From: Harmothoe impar
Taxonomy: Eukaryota > Annelida > Polychaeta > Phyllodocida > Polynoidae
NCBI GenBank assembly: GCA_947462335.1
Contig: OX381716.1
Coordinates: forward strand, 5,142,438-5,206,437
Direction: 5' to 3'
Length of the DNA: 64,000 bases
Under the pieces are notes generated by a model. The model was not told the origin of the DNA. It worked only from the letters and a program-made list of their open reading frames with translations, and searched no databases. This document shows, piece after piece, positions 53,489 through 60,815 of this stretch (position 1 is the stretch's first letter; the number at the start of each line of letters is the position of its first letter). The position numbers and the translations under genes were made by a program.

Positions 53489-54208
53489 ATGTCCAGTAGT
53501 AAAAGCAAACTCTTCACAGAAATTCATTTCGACGCTCGACTACAAGGACCCTTTAGTTGTATCATTAGCGGTCCGTCGGGTTGTGGAAAATCGCGCTTGG
53601 TGGATCAATTTCTGAGCGACGTGAACAATTTGGTCACGCCGCCGGTGGAAAAGACTTTTTACCATTACGGCGAGTGGCAACCTCTGTTTGAAAAAATGCA
53701 AAATCAGTACGGTGTGGAATTCAGAGAAGGTCTTCCTAGCAAAGAGTCTATAGCGGGAGACGTGGAAGTAGCAGAAGACGCTTTACGACCCCACACTCTA
53801 CTGATATTGGACGATCTGATGAGCAGTTCCAATCAGCAAGTGGTAGCCGACATCTTTACTAAATACTCGCATCACTGGAACGTGAGCGTCATATACATCA
53901 CTCAGAACCTATTCCAGAAATCACCCGACTTTCGAACTATGAGTCTGAACGCTCACTACATGATCGTTTTCAAGAACCCGCGCGACATGGGGCAAATAGC
54001 TAGTCTGTCTCGCCAGGTGTTTCCGTCCAACGCGGCGGCCCTCTCTAGTATATTTACCCATGAACTCAAGCGACCTCACTCATACCTCCTTCTGGACTTC
54101 AAGCAGTCAACACCTGACGATCTGAGAATACGCTCCTCTTTGACGTCCATACACTCTCAGCTAGTGTTCGTACCGCTAGACAAAAAAAAGAACAAGAGAA
54201 AGCAGTAG
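53489..54208 (+). CDS. FtsK/HerA-type genome-packaging ATPase (A32-like)
   Basis: A 239-aa protein from an ATG in an A-rich context. It is the Polinton packaging ATPase, related to poxvirus A32 and the FtsK-HerA superfamily, which in virus relatives drives DNA into the capsid using ATP. Visible motifs: Walker A GPSGCGKS at residues 28-35, Walker B LLILDD at 104-109, and the ITQN sensor motif at 137-140 that typifies this clade. The C-terminus is Lys-rich (KKKNKRKQ). The length of about 240 aa matches known Polinton ATPases. The ORF is intact, with a TATA-like element 125 bp upstream. The small broken gene follows 7 bp after the stop. Confidence 0.93.
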   Translation: MSSSKSKLFTEIHFDARLQGPFSCIISGPSGCGKSRLVDQFLSDVNNLVTPPVEKTFYHYGEWQPLFEKMQNQYGVEFREGLPSKESIAGDVEVAEDALRPHTLLILDDLMSSSNQQVVADIFTKYSHHWNVSVIYITQNLFQKSPDFRTMSLNAHYMIVFKNPRDMGQIASLSRQVFPSNAAALSSIFTHELKRPHSYLLLDFKQSTPDDLRIRSSLTSIHSQLVFVPLDKKKNKRKQ

Positions 54209-54215
54209 CAAAAAA

Positions 54216-54548
54216 GTGTCTTCTCATCTACTCGAAAGACACTTTGGTACTCTCAAGCACTTAGCTAAGTGCTCGCCAAAGGACTGCTCGCATCTAATAG
54301 ACTCTTGAAGCGACGATCTGATCGCAGCGTTAAGTGAGATCTGTCACAATTTACTGGTAGGGAACATCCCGCTCAGCGACAAACAACTGGACAAGCTTCG
54401 AGAATCGGCTGACGTGTTGAGGGAGGTCGGCAAAAAATCTACGCCCATCAAAAAAAAGAGACGCGTCTTGGTACAAGAGGGAGGTTTCCTCATTCCGGCT
54501 CTCATAGGGATGGCCTTACCGCTTATAAAGAGCATTCTCCGTATATGA
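54216..54548 (+). pseudogene. Small basic Polinton protein, broken
   Basis: A 110-codon frame right after the ATPase. The downstream part (LSEICHNLLVGNIPLSDKQ, then LVQEGGFLIPALIG) matches a small protein common in Polintons, with N-terminal helices, a basic KKKRR stretch and a hydrophobic C-terminus with a GGF motif. Two lesions are visible: the frame opens with GTG (54216-54218) where a start codon would be expected, and an in-frame TGA at 54306-54308 divides it at codon 31. The frame stays open on both sides of the stop, so the damage is recent. Its role is unknown; similarity to an adenovirus core-type peptide has been suggested for such proteins and is unproven here. Confidence 0.65.
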
Positions 54549-55735
54549 GACACCTCATTCGACACCTACTCGCCGACAGCACCACCACCACCACCACCAC
54601 TACCGCCACCACCAGCGTCATTGCCACCGTCGTCCCCATGACGGACTCAGAGCAGCAACAACACTACAAACGTTTAGCGCTCGTGGATCCTGAGACGCTC
54701 TACAAATCATCACGAGCAGGTCTACTTCATCATGTGCCCGCTGCTGCTGCTACTACTAGCGCTGCTACTACTGCAGTCGCTGCTGCTAGTACTTCTACTG
54801 CTCCAAACCTTCCTCCTCTTCCTGATGAGCGCACTGAAAAGAACGAGAGTTCCGCTCCTGCCACCGCCGCCCGCCTACCTGCCGACATGGCCTATTACCA
54901 CAAGCAGGCAGAACAGTCCCTTCATCCCGACGCGGCCTTGCACCAGGTGCTACAGTTTATCTTCAGGGACTTGGATTTAGTGTTGAACGACCCCACTTTG
55001 GAATCGCGCGAGAAAATGTTGAAATACCGAAGGTTGTTGAATAGATTGCAATTTTTTCTCGCGAATCCCCACAACAGCAACATCTCTTCGTCCTACTCTT
55101 CTTCGCCCCCGGCTCACCTCCGTCAGTCTGCTGAAGAGGCCAGCGCGTCCCTACTCGAGCGGTTGGTGAACCAAGTTCCCAAGAGGAATCGCACTCGGAC
55201 CGTGGCGCTGTACAAACAATTGGAGAAATCCGGTGTGATCAAGTGGAACGAGGACGGTGCGGTGCGCGAGATGTCGGGTCGGAGAATACCACCTGAGCAT
55301 CGCATCAACATAGTGGACTTACTGAACGACGCTGCCAGGTTCAGGAAGACGGCGCCCAGACCGGCGGGCTACTCGCCGTTCACGAAAGCGCTGCGCGAAG
55401 CAGTTCCCACAGACTCCTTGATCGGAAACCATCTGTATAAAGCGAGCGGACCTGGCCGAAGTTTGGACACACGGCTTGCTGACAGAGGTCGGAAACGACC
55501 GAGCTTCGACTCGGAAGAAGGAGAAGCAGCAGCAGCAGCAGCAGCAGTAGCAGCAGCAGACTCTTCTCTCCAGGTGGACGATCAATCCTCTGACGACGAG
55601 GAGGACGACAGTGAACTTTTCCAAACTCCGACTTCCTATAGGAGCGTGGCGAGTAAGAAAAGGAGAGGGCGCAACCGCCTAGCGGCGAGCTCGTCGTTCA
55701 CGCCCTCAACAGGCCCACCATGGGCAAACCAGTGA
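54545..55735 (+). CDS. Conserved Polinton protein of unknown function
   Basis: 396 aa if started at 54545 (this ATG overlaps the previous stop as ATGA), 365 aa from the ATG at 54638. The first 110 residues are low complexity (Thr tract from ACC repeats, Ala/Thr-rich linker). Residues about 115-165 (ADMAYYHKQAEQSLHPDAA...) are predicted helical. The conserved core, about 205-290, has VPKRNRTRTVALYKQLEKSG, WNEDGAV, IPPEHRINIVDLLNDAARFR and GYSPFTKAL...LIGNHLY, a pattern I recognise from other metazoan Polintons. The C-terminal 90 residues hold an Ala run (AGC repeats), an acidic patch (SSDDEEDDSE) and a basic KKRRGRNR. No enzymatic motif seen. Confidence 0.75.
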   Translation: MRHLIRHLLADSTTTTTTTTATTSVIATVVPMTDSEQQQHYKRLALVDPETLYKSSRAGLLHHVPAAAATTSAATTAVAAASTSTAPNLPPLPDERTEKNESSAPATAARLPADMAYYHKQAEQSLHPDAALHQVLQFIFRDLDLVLNDPTLESREKMLKYRRLLNRLQFFLANPHNSNISSSYSSSPPAHLRQSAEEASASLLERLVNQVPKRNRTRTVALYKQLEKSGVIKWNEDGAVREMSGRRIPPEHRINIVDLLNDAARFRKTAPRPAGYSPFTKALREAVPTDSLIGNHLYKASGPGRSLDTRLADRGRKRPSFDSEEGEAAAAAAAVAAADSSLQVDDQSSDDEEDDSELFQTPTSYRSVASKKRRGRNRLAASSSFTPSTGPPWANQ

Positions 55736-55830
55736 AGAGACTGACCAAGAAGGAAAAAGAAAAGAAGCGCGTAGTAGCTAGATATACCGACGTCAAAGCG
55801 CCCTCCAGTTTCACTAGCGTGACTATACGT
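55720..55830 (+). pseudogene. 5' fragment of a Polinton gene cut by the internal deletion
   Basis: An ATG at 55720 in a strong context (CCCACCATGGGC) overlaps the end of the previous gene in another frame. It encodes a very basic N-terminus, MGKPVKRLTKKEKEKKRVV, and about 36 residues before sequence matching the core gene begins at about 55829. The frame then runs out of phase with the core protein and yields a chimeric 97-aa ORF ending at 56013. The identity of the cut gene is unknown. Confidence 0.55.
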
Positions 55831-56212
55831 CGGCAGAGGGTACAGCGATTACTACAACGCGCAGCTGGGCAACGGCGTCAACGTGTACAGCGGGCGCTCT
55901 TTCCAGAGCGGGCACGGTTTGGGCGGCGCTCTGTTAGGTCTGATGCGCTCGGCTACCCCGCTATTGAAGTCGGTGGGAAAAACGCTGCTCCGCACCGGTG
56001 TGGGCGTAGCTAAAGATGTGCTGGCGGGTCGGACTTTAAAGAGCAGCGTGAAAGACCGAGGCGCAGGCGCTCTGAAGAGACTGGCGAGTACGGCGTTCTC
56101 GGGAGGAAAGACGCCTGTCGCGTCTAAGAAAGGGTCGAAACGTCGCCGGCATTCTCCTCAGACGGGCGGTGGCTCTTGCAAGAGACGTAGAGGGGATGTA
56201 TTCGACCGGTAA
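55829..56212 (+). pseudogene. Core/minor virion protein (pX/pVI-like), 5'-truncated
   Basis: Codons 15-141 of the gene seen intact at 62582-63007 in copy 2. The first 14 codons and the ATG are lost and a TGA lies three codons upstream of the junction, so no full product can be made. The remainder differs at one residue (Thr for Ala70). The deletion joint shares CG with the sequence on both sides. Confidence 0.8.
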
Positions 56213-56229
56213 GCGCCTAGGCGTTCAGG

Positions 56230-56237
56230 TATAAATA
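56230..56237 (+). promoter_or_regulatory. TATA box for the major capsid gene, copy 1
   Basis: TATAAATA, with an initiator-like TCAGTC at 56260-56265. The distance of 32 bp from the first T to the A of the initiator is the standard TATA-Inr spacing. The ATG follows 30 bp later. The overlapping AATAAA could also serve as the poly(A) signal of the preceding gene. Confidence 0.7.
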
Positions 56238-56291
56238 AAAAGACTGGAGGCGGCCGGCGTCAGTCTGTCGGCCGCGTGAAGAGAGAACACA

Positions 56292-57599
56292 ATGGCTTAC
56301 GTACACGAGAGCAGTAACGAGTGCGCGCTCTCTGAGCTCGACCTGCACACCGTAGCGCCGACTCAGACTACTATCTTAAAGTCGTCTTTCCTGGGGATAG
56401 AAACAAAAAACTCTTTAGAGGATGGAGGTAACATAAATTTCACCATCAACAAGTCGCAAGAGTACACAGACCTGAACGAGAATTACCTTCATCTGGAATG
56501 TCAAGTGCTGAAAGCGAACGGAGCGGCGATCGAGGACACCGACGCGGTAGCTCCAGTGAACAACTTGGCTCACTCGCTCTTCAAAGACGTCCAAGTCTCC
56601 ATCGGCGGTTTCAAAGTGTCTGGCAACACCGAGACCTACCCTTACCGAGCTTACTTGGAAGGGTTACTCAACTACAACAAAGACGTGAAGGACGGCGTCA
56701 TGAGCGCCCAGGGGTGGCATGAAGATACGCCCGGTCAGTTTGACACGTTGACTGACGCGAATGCGGGGTACAAAGCGCGCAAGAAGCTAATCTCCAACAA
56801 GCGCTTTTCGCTGATGGCGCGACTGCACTTTGACCTGGCTCATCAACCGAAGCTCATCGTTGGAGAGACAGAAATCAATCTCACTCTGAAACAAGCGGCG
56901 CCCTCTTTCTATCTGATGTGCGCCGCTGACGGAGGCTACAGCTTGAAGATCTACAAAGCAAAGCTCTACGTGCGACGCGTGCTGGTGGCGGACGCTGTAG
57001 CGGAAACGCACGAGAGAGCGGTGATAGAACACGGGCCCTTCGACTACCCGGTGAACAGAGTGGAGGTGACGACGTACGCCATCCCTCAAGGTAACAGAGA
57101 TCACAGCTACACGCACTCCAACACAGGCCAGCTTCCCAAGTCGATGATGATTTGCTTCCTTGACCACGACGCCTTCAACGGTAGCTACACCAAGAACCCG
57201 TTCGAGATGAAGCATTACGACATCAGCTCGCTTCAAGTGATAGTGAACGATCAGAAAGTGCCGAACAACGCCTACGTGCCCGACTTTAAGACCAAAGCGG
57301 CCGTGAGAGAGTACTTGGCGCTACACACGGAAACGGGGATGTACGAGGGCGCGCGCTCCTGCGGTATTTCATACGATCAATTCCTGAACGGTTACACGGT
57401 GTTCCCCCTCGACTTAACCCCAGACAGATCGCACGACGGGTGTCGCGTGAACCTTATAAGAGCGGGTCAGCTGAGGGTGGAAGTCAGTTTCCGCTCGGCG
57501 CTACAAGCGACAACAACGGTGCTACTCTACTTGGTGTACGACAACGTCGTCGAGCTGACCCGAGATCGACACCCCGTCACCGACTACCACATGAACTGA
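56292..57599 (+). CDS. Major capsid protein (double jelly-roll, Polinton PY/hexon type)
   Basis: 435 aa, intact, ATG 30 bp after a TATA-Inr promoter. The opening ELDLHTVAPTQTTI, the DLNENYLHLECQVLKANG stretch, NNLAHSLFKDVQVSIGG and TYPYRAYLEGLLNY at the end of the first domain, and a C-terminus VLLYLVYDNVVELTRDRH-VTDY match the Polinton major capsid family (often labelled F54H12.2-like in invertebrate genomes). In related viruses trimers of this protein build the icosahedral shell. The usual length of about 430-600 aa fits. It lies 30 bp before the protease. It differs from copy 2 at residues 228 (Arg/Gln) and 326 (Asn/Asp). Fold is assigned from family knowledge, not computed. Confidence 0.9.
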   Translation: MAYVHESSNECALSELDLHTVAPTQTTILKSSFLGIETKNSLEDGGNINFTINKSQEYTDLNENYLHLECQVLKANGAAIEDTDAVAPVNNLAHSLFKDVQVSIGGFKVSGNTETYPYRAYLEGLLNYNKDVKDGVMSAQGWHEDTPGQFDTLTDANAGYKARKKLISNKRFSLMARLHFDLAHQPKLIVGETEINLTLKQAAPSFYLMCAADGGYSLKIYKAKLYVRRVLVADAVAETHERAVIEHGPFDYPVNRVEVTTYAIPQGNRDHSYTHSNTGQLPKSMMICFLDHDAFNGSYTKNPFEMKHYDISSLQVIVNDQKVPNNAYVPDFKTKAAVREYLALHTETGMYEGARSCGISYDQFLNGYTVFPLDLTPDRSHDGCRVNLIRAGQLRVEVSFRSALQATTTVLLYLVYDNVVELTRDRHPVTDYHMN

Positions 57600-57628
57600 A
57601 GACAAGACGGCGGTACTTGGCGTATCGT

Positions 57629-58081
57629 ATGAACACGCTTGAAATAAGCAGAGTGTTGAAGGAAAACGTTCACACAAAACATCGTTTCCTGGGCGTTTTC
57701 TCTTGTGACACTATTCCGAAGCACCCTATCAAAGACACTTGTTTCGTGAGCAACACAGATCCGCAACATTTACCAGGTCAGCATTGGGTGGCGTTTTACG
57801 TGTCGAGCACGGGTGAAGTGTACTACTTTGATTCCTTCGGCTTACCGCCGCTGAGTGCGGAGTTCTTGTCTTTCGTGGAACGCTCTGCTCCGTTCAAGTG
57901 GCAAAGAAACCGCATTCAACTACAAGACACTTCTGCTGACACCTGTGGACCTCATTGCGTTCATTTCCTAATTGAAGCATGTCGAACAAGAAACCCCAAG
58001 AAGTGCGTCATGCGCATGAGCAAAATCCCAAAGCTGAGCGACCGGGCCGTGAGTCAGAAGCTATCGATGATGCTGTTGTGA
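57629..58081 (+). CDS. Adenain-like cysteine protease (Polinton PRO)
   Basis: 150 aa, starting at ATG 57629, the first ATG after the capsid stop; the longer upstream frame overlaps the capsid gene and has no ATG. It is a C5/ULP-fold cysteine protease that in adenoviruses and Polintons matures capsid proteins. The triad is visible: His52 in GQHWVAFY, Asp68 in YYFDSFG, and Cys106 in DTCGPHC, with Gln99 seven residues before the Cys as the oxyanion residue, the same spacing as in adenain. It is shorter than adenovirus protease (about 204 aa) but intact. The 99-aa ORF overlaps its last 103 bases. Confidence 0.93.
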   Translation: MNTLEISRVLKENVHTKHRFLGVFSCDTIPKHPIKDTCFVSNTDPQHLPGQHWVAFYVSSTGEVYYFDSFGLPPLSAEFLSFVERSAPFKWQRNRIQLQDTSADTCGPHCVHFLIEACRTRNPKKCVMRMSKIPKLSDRAVSQKLSMMLL

Positions 58082-58278
58082 CGGGTTGTTGCGATGGCGG
58101 CCGTTTCATGGAGGCAAAGATTCTCTGCCTTGCCGAAATGGTGTTGGATTTATCCAAAGTCGTGCAATGTCTATTGGAGAGAAGTCGTCCGGGGTGTGGT
58201 GGTGCGAGTGACGGCGGCGTGAGACTTTGCGGCCTGTTGAGTTGCTGCAAATCGAAGAAGCAAGCTAAAAAAGCATAA
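57979..58278 (+). CDS. Hypothetical 99-aa protein overlapping the protease
   Basis: It starts at ATG 57979 in the +2 frame relative to the protease, overlaps it by 103 bp and runs on 197 bp beyond it. It is the last ORF before the poly(A) signals. The sequence has an acidic/basic N-terminus, a central helix-like stretch (MEAKILCLAEMVLDLSKVVQ) and a Cys- and Lys-rich tail (LLSCCKSKKQAKKA) resembling a lipid-modified membrane anchor. No family recognised. Identical in copy 2, which given the age of the copies is weak evidence for selection. Confidence 0.5.
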   Translation: MSNKKPQEVRHAHEQNPKAERPGRESEAIDDAVVTGCCDGGRFMEAKILCLAEMVLDLSKVVQCLLERSRPGCGGASDGGVRLCGLLSCCKSKKQAKKA

Positions 58279-58307
58279 ACTTGTGTGTTTTTTCTGATTG
58301 AAATGAA

Positions 58308-58320
58308 AATAAAGAATAAA
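58308..58320 (+). terminator. Double poly(A) signal, end of the Polinton copy 1 late genes
   Basis: AATAAA at 58308-58313 and again at 58315-58320, 30-40 bp after the 99-aa ORF and just inside the right TIR. Confidence 0.65.
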
Positions 58321-58340
58321 ATGAAAAGAAAAGAAATTAT

Positions 58341-58780
58341 CTTGTTGTGTTTTTATTTCTATATATAAGTTACATAACTTTTTTTTGTTTGTTTGTTTAC
58401 AAACAGTCACGTGTCACGTGGTGTTGTTTACAAACAAGAGAGCCACGTGGTGTTGTTTACAAACAAACCCTAAGTAGGTCACGTTACCCTAGTTACCAGA
58501 ATGCCGGCTTCTGATTGGCTGAGCCTAAGTAGGTCACGTGACGTAAGTAGGTCACGTTACCATGGTTACCAGAATGCCGGCCTCTGATTGGCTGAGAGCT
58601 TCTAAGTAGGTCAGTAGGTCACCCAGAATGCTGGCTTCTGATTGGCTGAGAGCCCTAAGTAGGTCACGTTACCATGGCAACGGGTCACGTGACCAAATGG
58701 AGGCCTCTGATTGGCTGCATGTCGATTGAGTAATAAACAGTACTTAACTATAGTCCCGTTCCGATACATACTATACTACT
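58341..58780 (-). repeat. Right terminal inverted repeat, Polinton copy 1
   Basis: Reverse complement of the left TIR, extending from CTTGTTGTG to ACTACT. It has about 20 bp more at the inner edge (run of AAACAAAC... and AAGTTATG) than the left TIR. Confidence 0.92.
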
Positions 58781-58786
58781 GGCGTT
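58781..58786. repeat. Target site duplication, right, Polinton copy 1
   Basis: GGCGTT, matching 50485-50490. Confidence 0.92.
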
Positions 58787-58840
58787 GGACTTGAAATCCA
58801 ATGGGTTCTACCCGCGCAGGTTCGAACCCTGCCGGCTGCG
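58781..58840 (+). pseudogene. tRNA-Ser(UGA), unit 35, 3' part, cut by Polinton copy 1
   Basis: This piece begins with the duplicated GGCGTT and continues through the anticodon, variable arm, T arm and 3' acceptor strand. The two pieces overlap by the 6-bp target duplication (28 + 60 = 82 + 6). Confidence 0.95.
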
Positions 58841-59024
58841 AGATTTTAGGCTGCACCACACATGCACTTGGGCATTCAATCTAATATCCCCAAACACTGT
58901 TATTGTACATCGCACTCACTAGGCAATTGTCTTATGTCATAGGCTAAGTTCTGACTGCTAAATCCATCGAATACATTATTTTTTTGCCCAAATGACATTT
59001 TCCTTTGGGTTTCCTCAAAAGTAA

Positions 59025-59106
59025 CGCAGTCGGCAGGATTCGAACCTGCGCGGGCAGAGCCCAATGGATTTCTAGTCCATCGCCTTAACCACTCGGCCAC
59101 GACTGC
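59025..59106 (-). tRNA. tRNA-Ser(AGA), unit 35, first
   Basis: Unit 35, between the two Polintons; no variant base noticed. Confidence 0.93.
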
Positions 59107-59398
59107 TATAACTTGAAAGTAATAGGAACCTTTAGCAAGCCCAACATAGGTCATTAAACATAGACCTAACTGACCATTGCTAAAACATAGCCGTTTGATA
59201 GGGACCTTTGGCGAAGCCGACATAGCTCATTAAGCGTTGATGTAGCCTATGTCTAAAGCATTGCTACATCTGCATTTAATGAGCTACCTTGGCCTTGCTA
59301 AAGGTCCCTAGTGAGAGCAACGCTTGGACAACTTGTAGACTTGTTTGAGATTCTTGGTAACTTTGAAATATAGCTGTCATTTCAAAACCTTTTACCAA

Positions 59399-59480
59399 GC
59401 AGTTGTGGCCGAGTGGTTAAGGCGTTGGACTCGAAATCCAATGGGTTCTACCCGCACAGGTTCGAACCCTGTCAACTGCG
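59399..59480 (+). tRNA. tRNA-Ser(CGA), unit 35
   Basis: Unit 35, between the two Polintons; no variant base noticed. Confidence 0.93.
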
Positions 59481-59715
59481 AGATTTTGAACTAATCTTTC
59501 GAGACGTAAAAGAAGGTTGTATGTACATTACCCTAAGATCTGCTGAAACCAAGTTCATGCATTGAATTCCAAGTTTAAAGGAAACATGTTGGACGAGCAT
59601 TTTGTGGTGGTAATTTCTTTCTATTTGGGTACATCTTTTGAGCAGCTGTTGCAATTGAAAAATCATCTTTCTTTCATCAAGTGACATATTACACATTTGC
59701 CAAACTTAAAACTTG

Positions 59716-59797
59716 CGCAGTCGGCAGGATTCGAACCTGCGCGGGCAGAGCCCAATGGATTTCTAGTCCATCGCCTTAACCACTCGGCCACGACTGC
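59716..59797 (-). tRNA. tRNA-Ser(AGA), unit 35, second
   Basis: Unit 35, between the two Polintons; no variant base noticed. Confidence 0.93.
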
Positions 59798-60013
59798 CAC
59801 GCTTACATGTAAAGGTGATAGATTCCAAATATCCAGAAGAATTGATGATATCTGCTGTAACATTACAGGCATCATGGTGATATGCTACATAGTAGTTCAA
59901 GTAGCTGGAATGCAGTAAAAGAGTGCCTGTTGAAAGTTGAGCTGTCTTGACCAAAGCCACCGTGAGGGGACTTAATTGCTGGTATTCTGTCATATAAATT
60001 CCAGGTATCTGCA

Positions 60014-60453
60014 AGTAGTATAGTATGTATCGGAACGGGACTATAGTTAAGTACTGTTTATTACTCAATCGACATGCAGCCAATCAGAGGCCTCCATTTG
60101 GTCACGTGACCCGTTGCCATGGTAACGTGACCTACTTAGGGCTCTCAGCCAATCAGAAGCCAGCATTCTGGGTGACCTACTGACCTACTTAGAAGCTCTC
60201 AGCCAATCAGAGGCCGGCATTCTGGTAACCATGGTAACGTGACCTACTTACGTCACGTGACCTACTTAGGCTCAGCCAATCAGAAGCCGGCATTCTGGTA
60301 ACTAGGGTAACGTGACCTACTTAGGGTTTGTTTGTAAACAACACCACGTGGCTCTCTTGTTTGTAAACAACACCACGTGACACGTGACTGTTTGTAAACA
60401 AACAAACAAAAAAAAGTTATGTAACTTATATATAGAAATAAAAACACAACAAG
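60014..60453 (+). repeat. Left-hand terminal inverted repeat, Polinton copy 2
   Basis: 440 bp, matching the right TIR of copy 1 in inverse orientation, including the longer inner A-rich segment missing from the left TIR of copy 1. Carries the same CCAAT, CACGTG and GTAAACA array. Confidence 0.92.
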
Positions 60454-60471
60454 ATAATTTCTTTTCTTTTC

Positions 60472-60486
60472 ATTTTATTCTTTATT
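60472..60486 (-). terminator. Double poly(A) signal, Polinton copy 2
   Basis: TTTATTCTTTATT on the plus strand gives two AATAAA signals on the minus strand, as in copy 1. Confidence 0.6.
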
Positions 60487-60515
60487 TTCATTTCAATCAG
60501 AAAAAACACACAAGT

Positions 60516-60815
60516 TTATGCTTTTTTAGCTTGCTTCTTCGATTTGCAGCAACTCAACAGGCCGCAAAGTCTCACGCCGCCGTCACTCGCACCACCACAC
60601 CCCGGACGACTTCTCTCCAATAGACATTGCACGACTTTGGATAAATCCAACACCATTTCGGCAAGGCAGAGAATCTTTGCCTCCATGAAACGGCCGCCAT
60701 CGCAACAACCCGTCACAACAGCATCATCGATAGCTTCTGACTCACGGCCCGGTCGCTCAGCTTTGGGATTTTGCTCATGCGCATGACGCACTTCTTGGGG
60801 TTTCTTGTTCGACAT
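60516..60815 (-). CDS. Hypothetical 99-aa protein overlapping the protease, copy 2
   Basis: Amino-acid sequence identical to the ORF at 57979-58278. The same overlap with the protease C-terminus and the same Cys/Lys-rich tail. Function unknown. Confidence 0.5.
   Translation of the reverse strand: MSNKKPQEVRHAHEQNPKAERPGRESEAIDDAVVTGCCDGGRFMEAKILCLAEMVLDLSKVVQCLLERSRPGCGGASDGGVRLCGLLSCCKSKKQAKKA

Larger units (their letters stand above)
50491..58780 (+). mobile_element. Polinton/Maverick copy 1, internally deleted
   Basis: An 8290-bp element bounded by GGCGTT duplications (50485-50490 and 58781-58786), with AG...CT termini and TIRs of about 420-440 bp. These are the hallmarks of Polintons (6-bp duplication, 5'-AG, long TIRs). 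It carries a packaging ATPase, double-jelly-roll major capsid protein and adenain-like protease, the structural set of Polintons and adintoviruses. Known autonomous Polintons are about 15-20 kb with a protein-primed DNA polymerase B and a retroviral-type integrase. Neither is present, nor is the minor capsid gene, so this is a deletion derivative that would need helper functions in trans. Confidence 0.93.
58781..60013. repeat. Tandem tRNA-Ser array, fragment between the two Polintons (rest of unit 35)
   Basis: This 1233-bp piece resumes unit 35 with the 3' part of the split UGA gene, then AGA(-), CGA(+) and AGA(-), and stops at TCTGCA where the second Polinton begins. It differs from the consensus at scattered bases, for example 58911 (CATCGCAC for CATTGCAC) and 59572 (CCAAG for CCACG). 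Confidence 0.95.

Noticed and set aside
56787..57236. 149-aa antisense ORF inside the major capsid gene (also at 61558-62007)
   Set aside because: Antisense shadow of a GC-rich coding sequence; no promoter or independent evidence.
57440..57628. 63-residue N-terminal extension of the protease reading frame
   Set aside because: It begins at GTG inside the major capsid gene in another frame. The first ATG is at 57629, which gives a complete catalytic domain.
50491..58780. Adenovirus or giant-virus genome integration rather than a transposon
   Set aside because: The 6-bp duplication, AG...CT ends and long TIRs are Polinton features. The gene set is shared with viruses because Polintons are virus-like elements.
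2471..60013. CRISPR-like array (regular direct repeats with spacers)
   Set aside because: The repeat unit is 1337 bp, contains eukaryotic tRNA genes and lies in animal DNA; spacers are identical between units.
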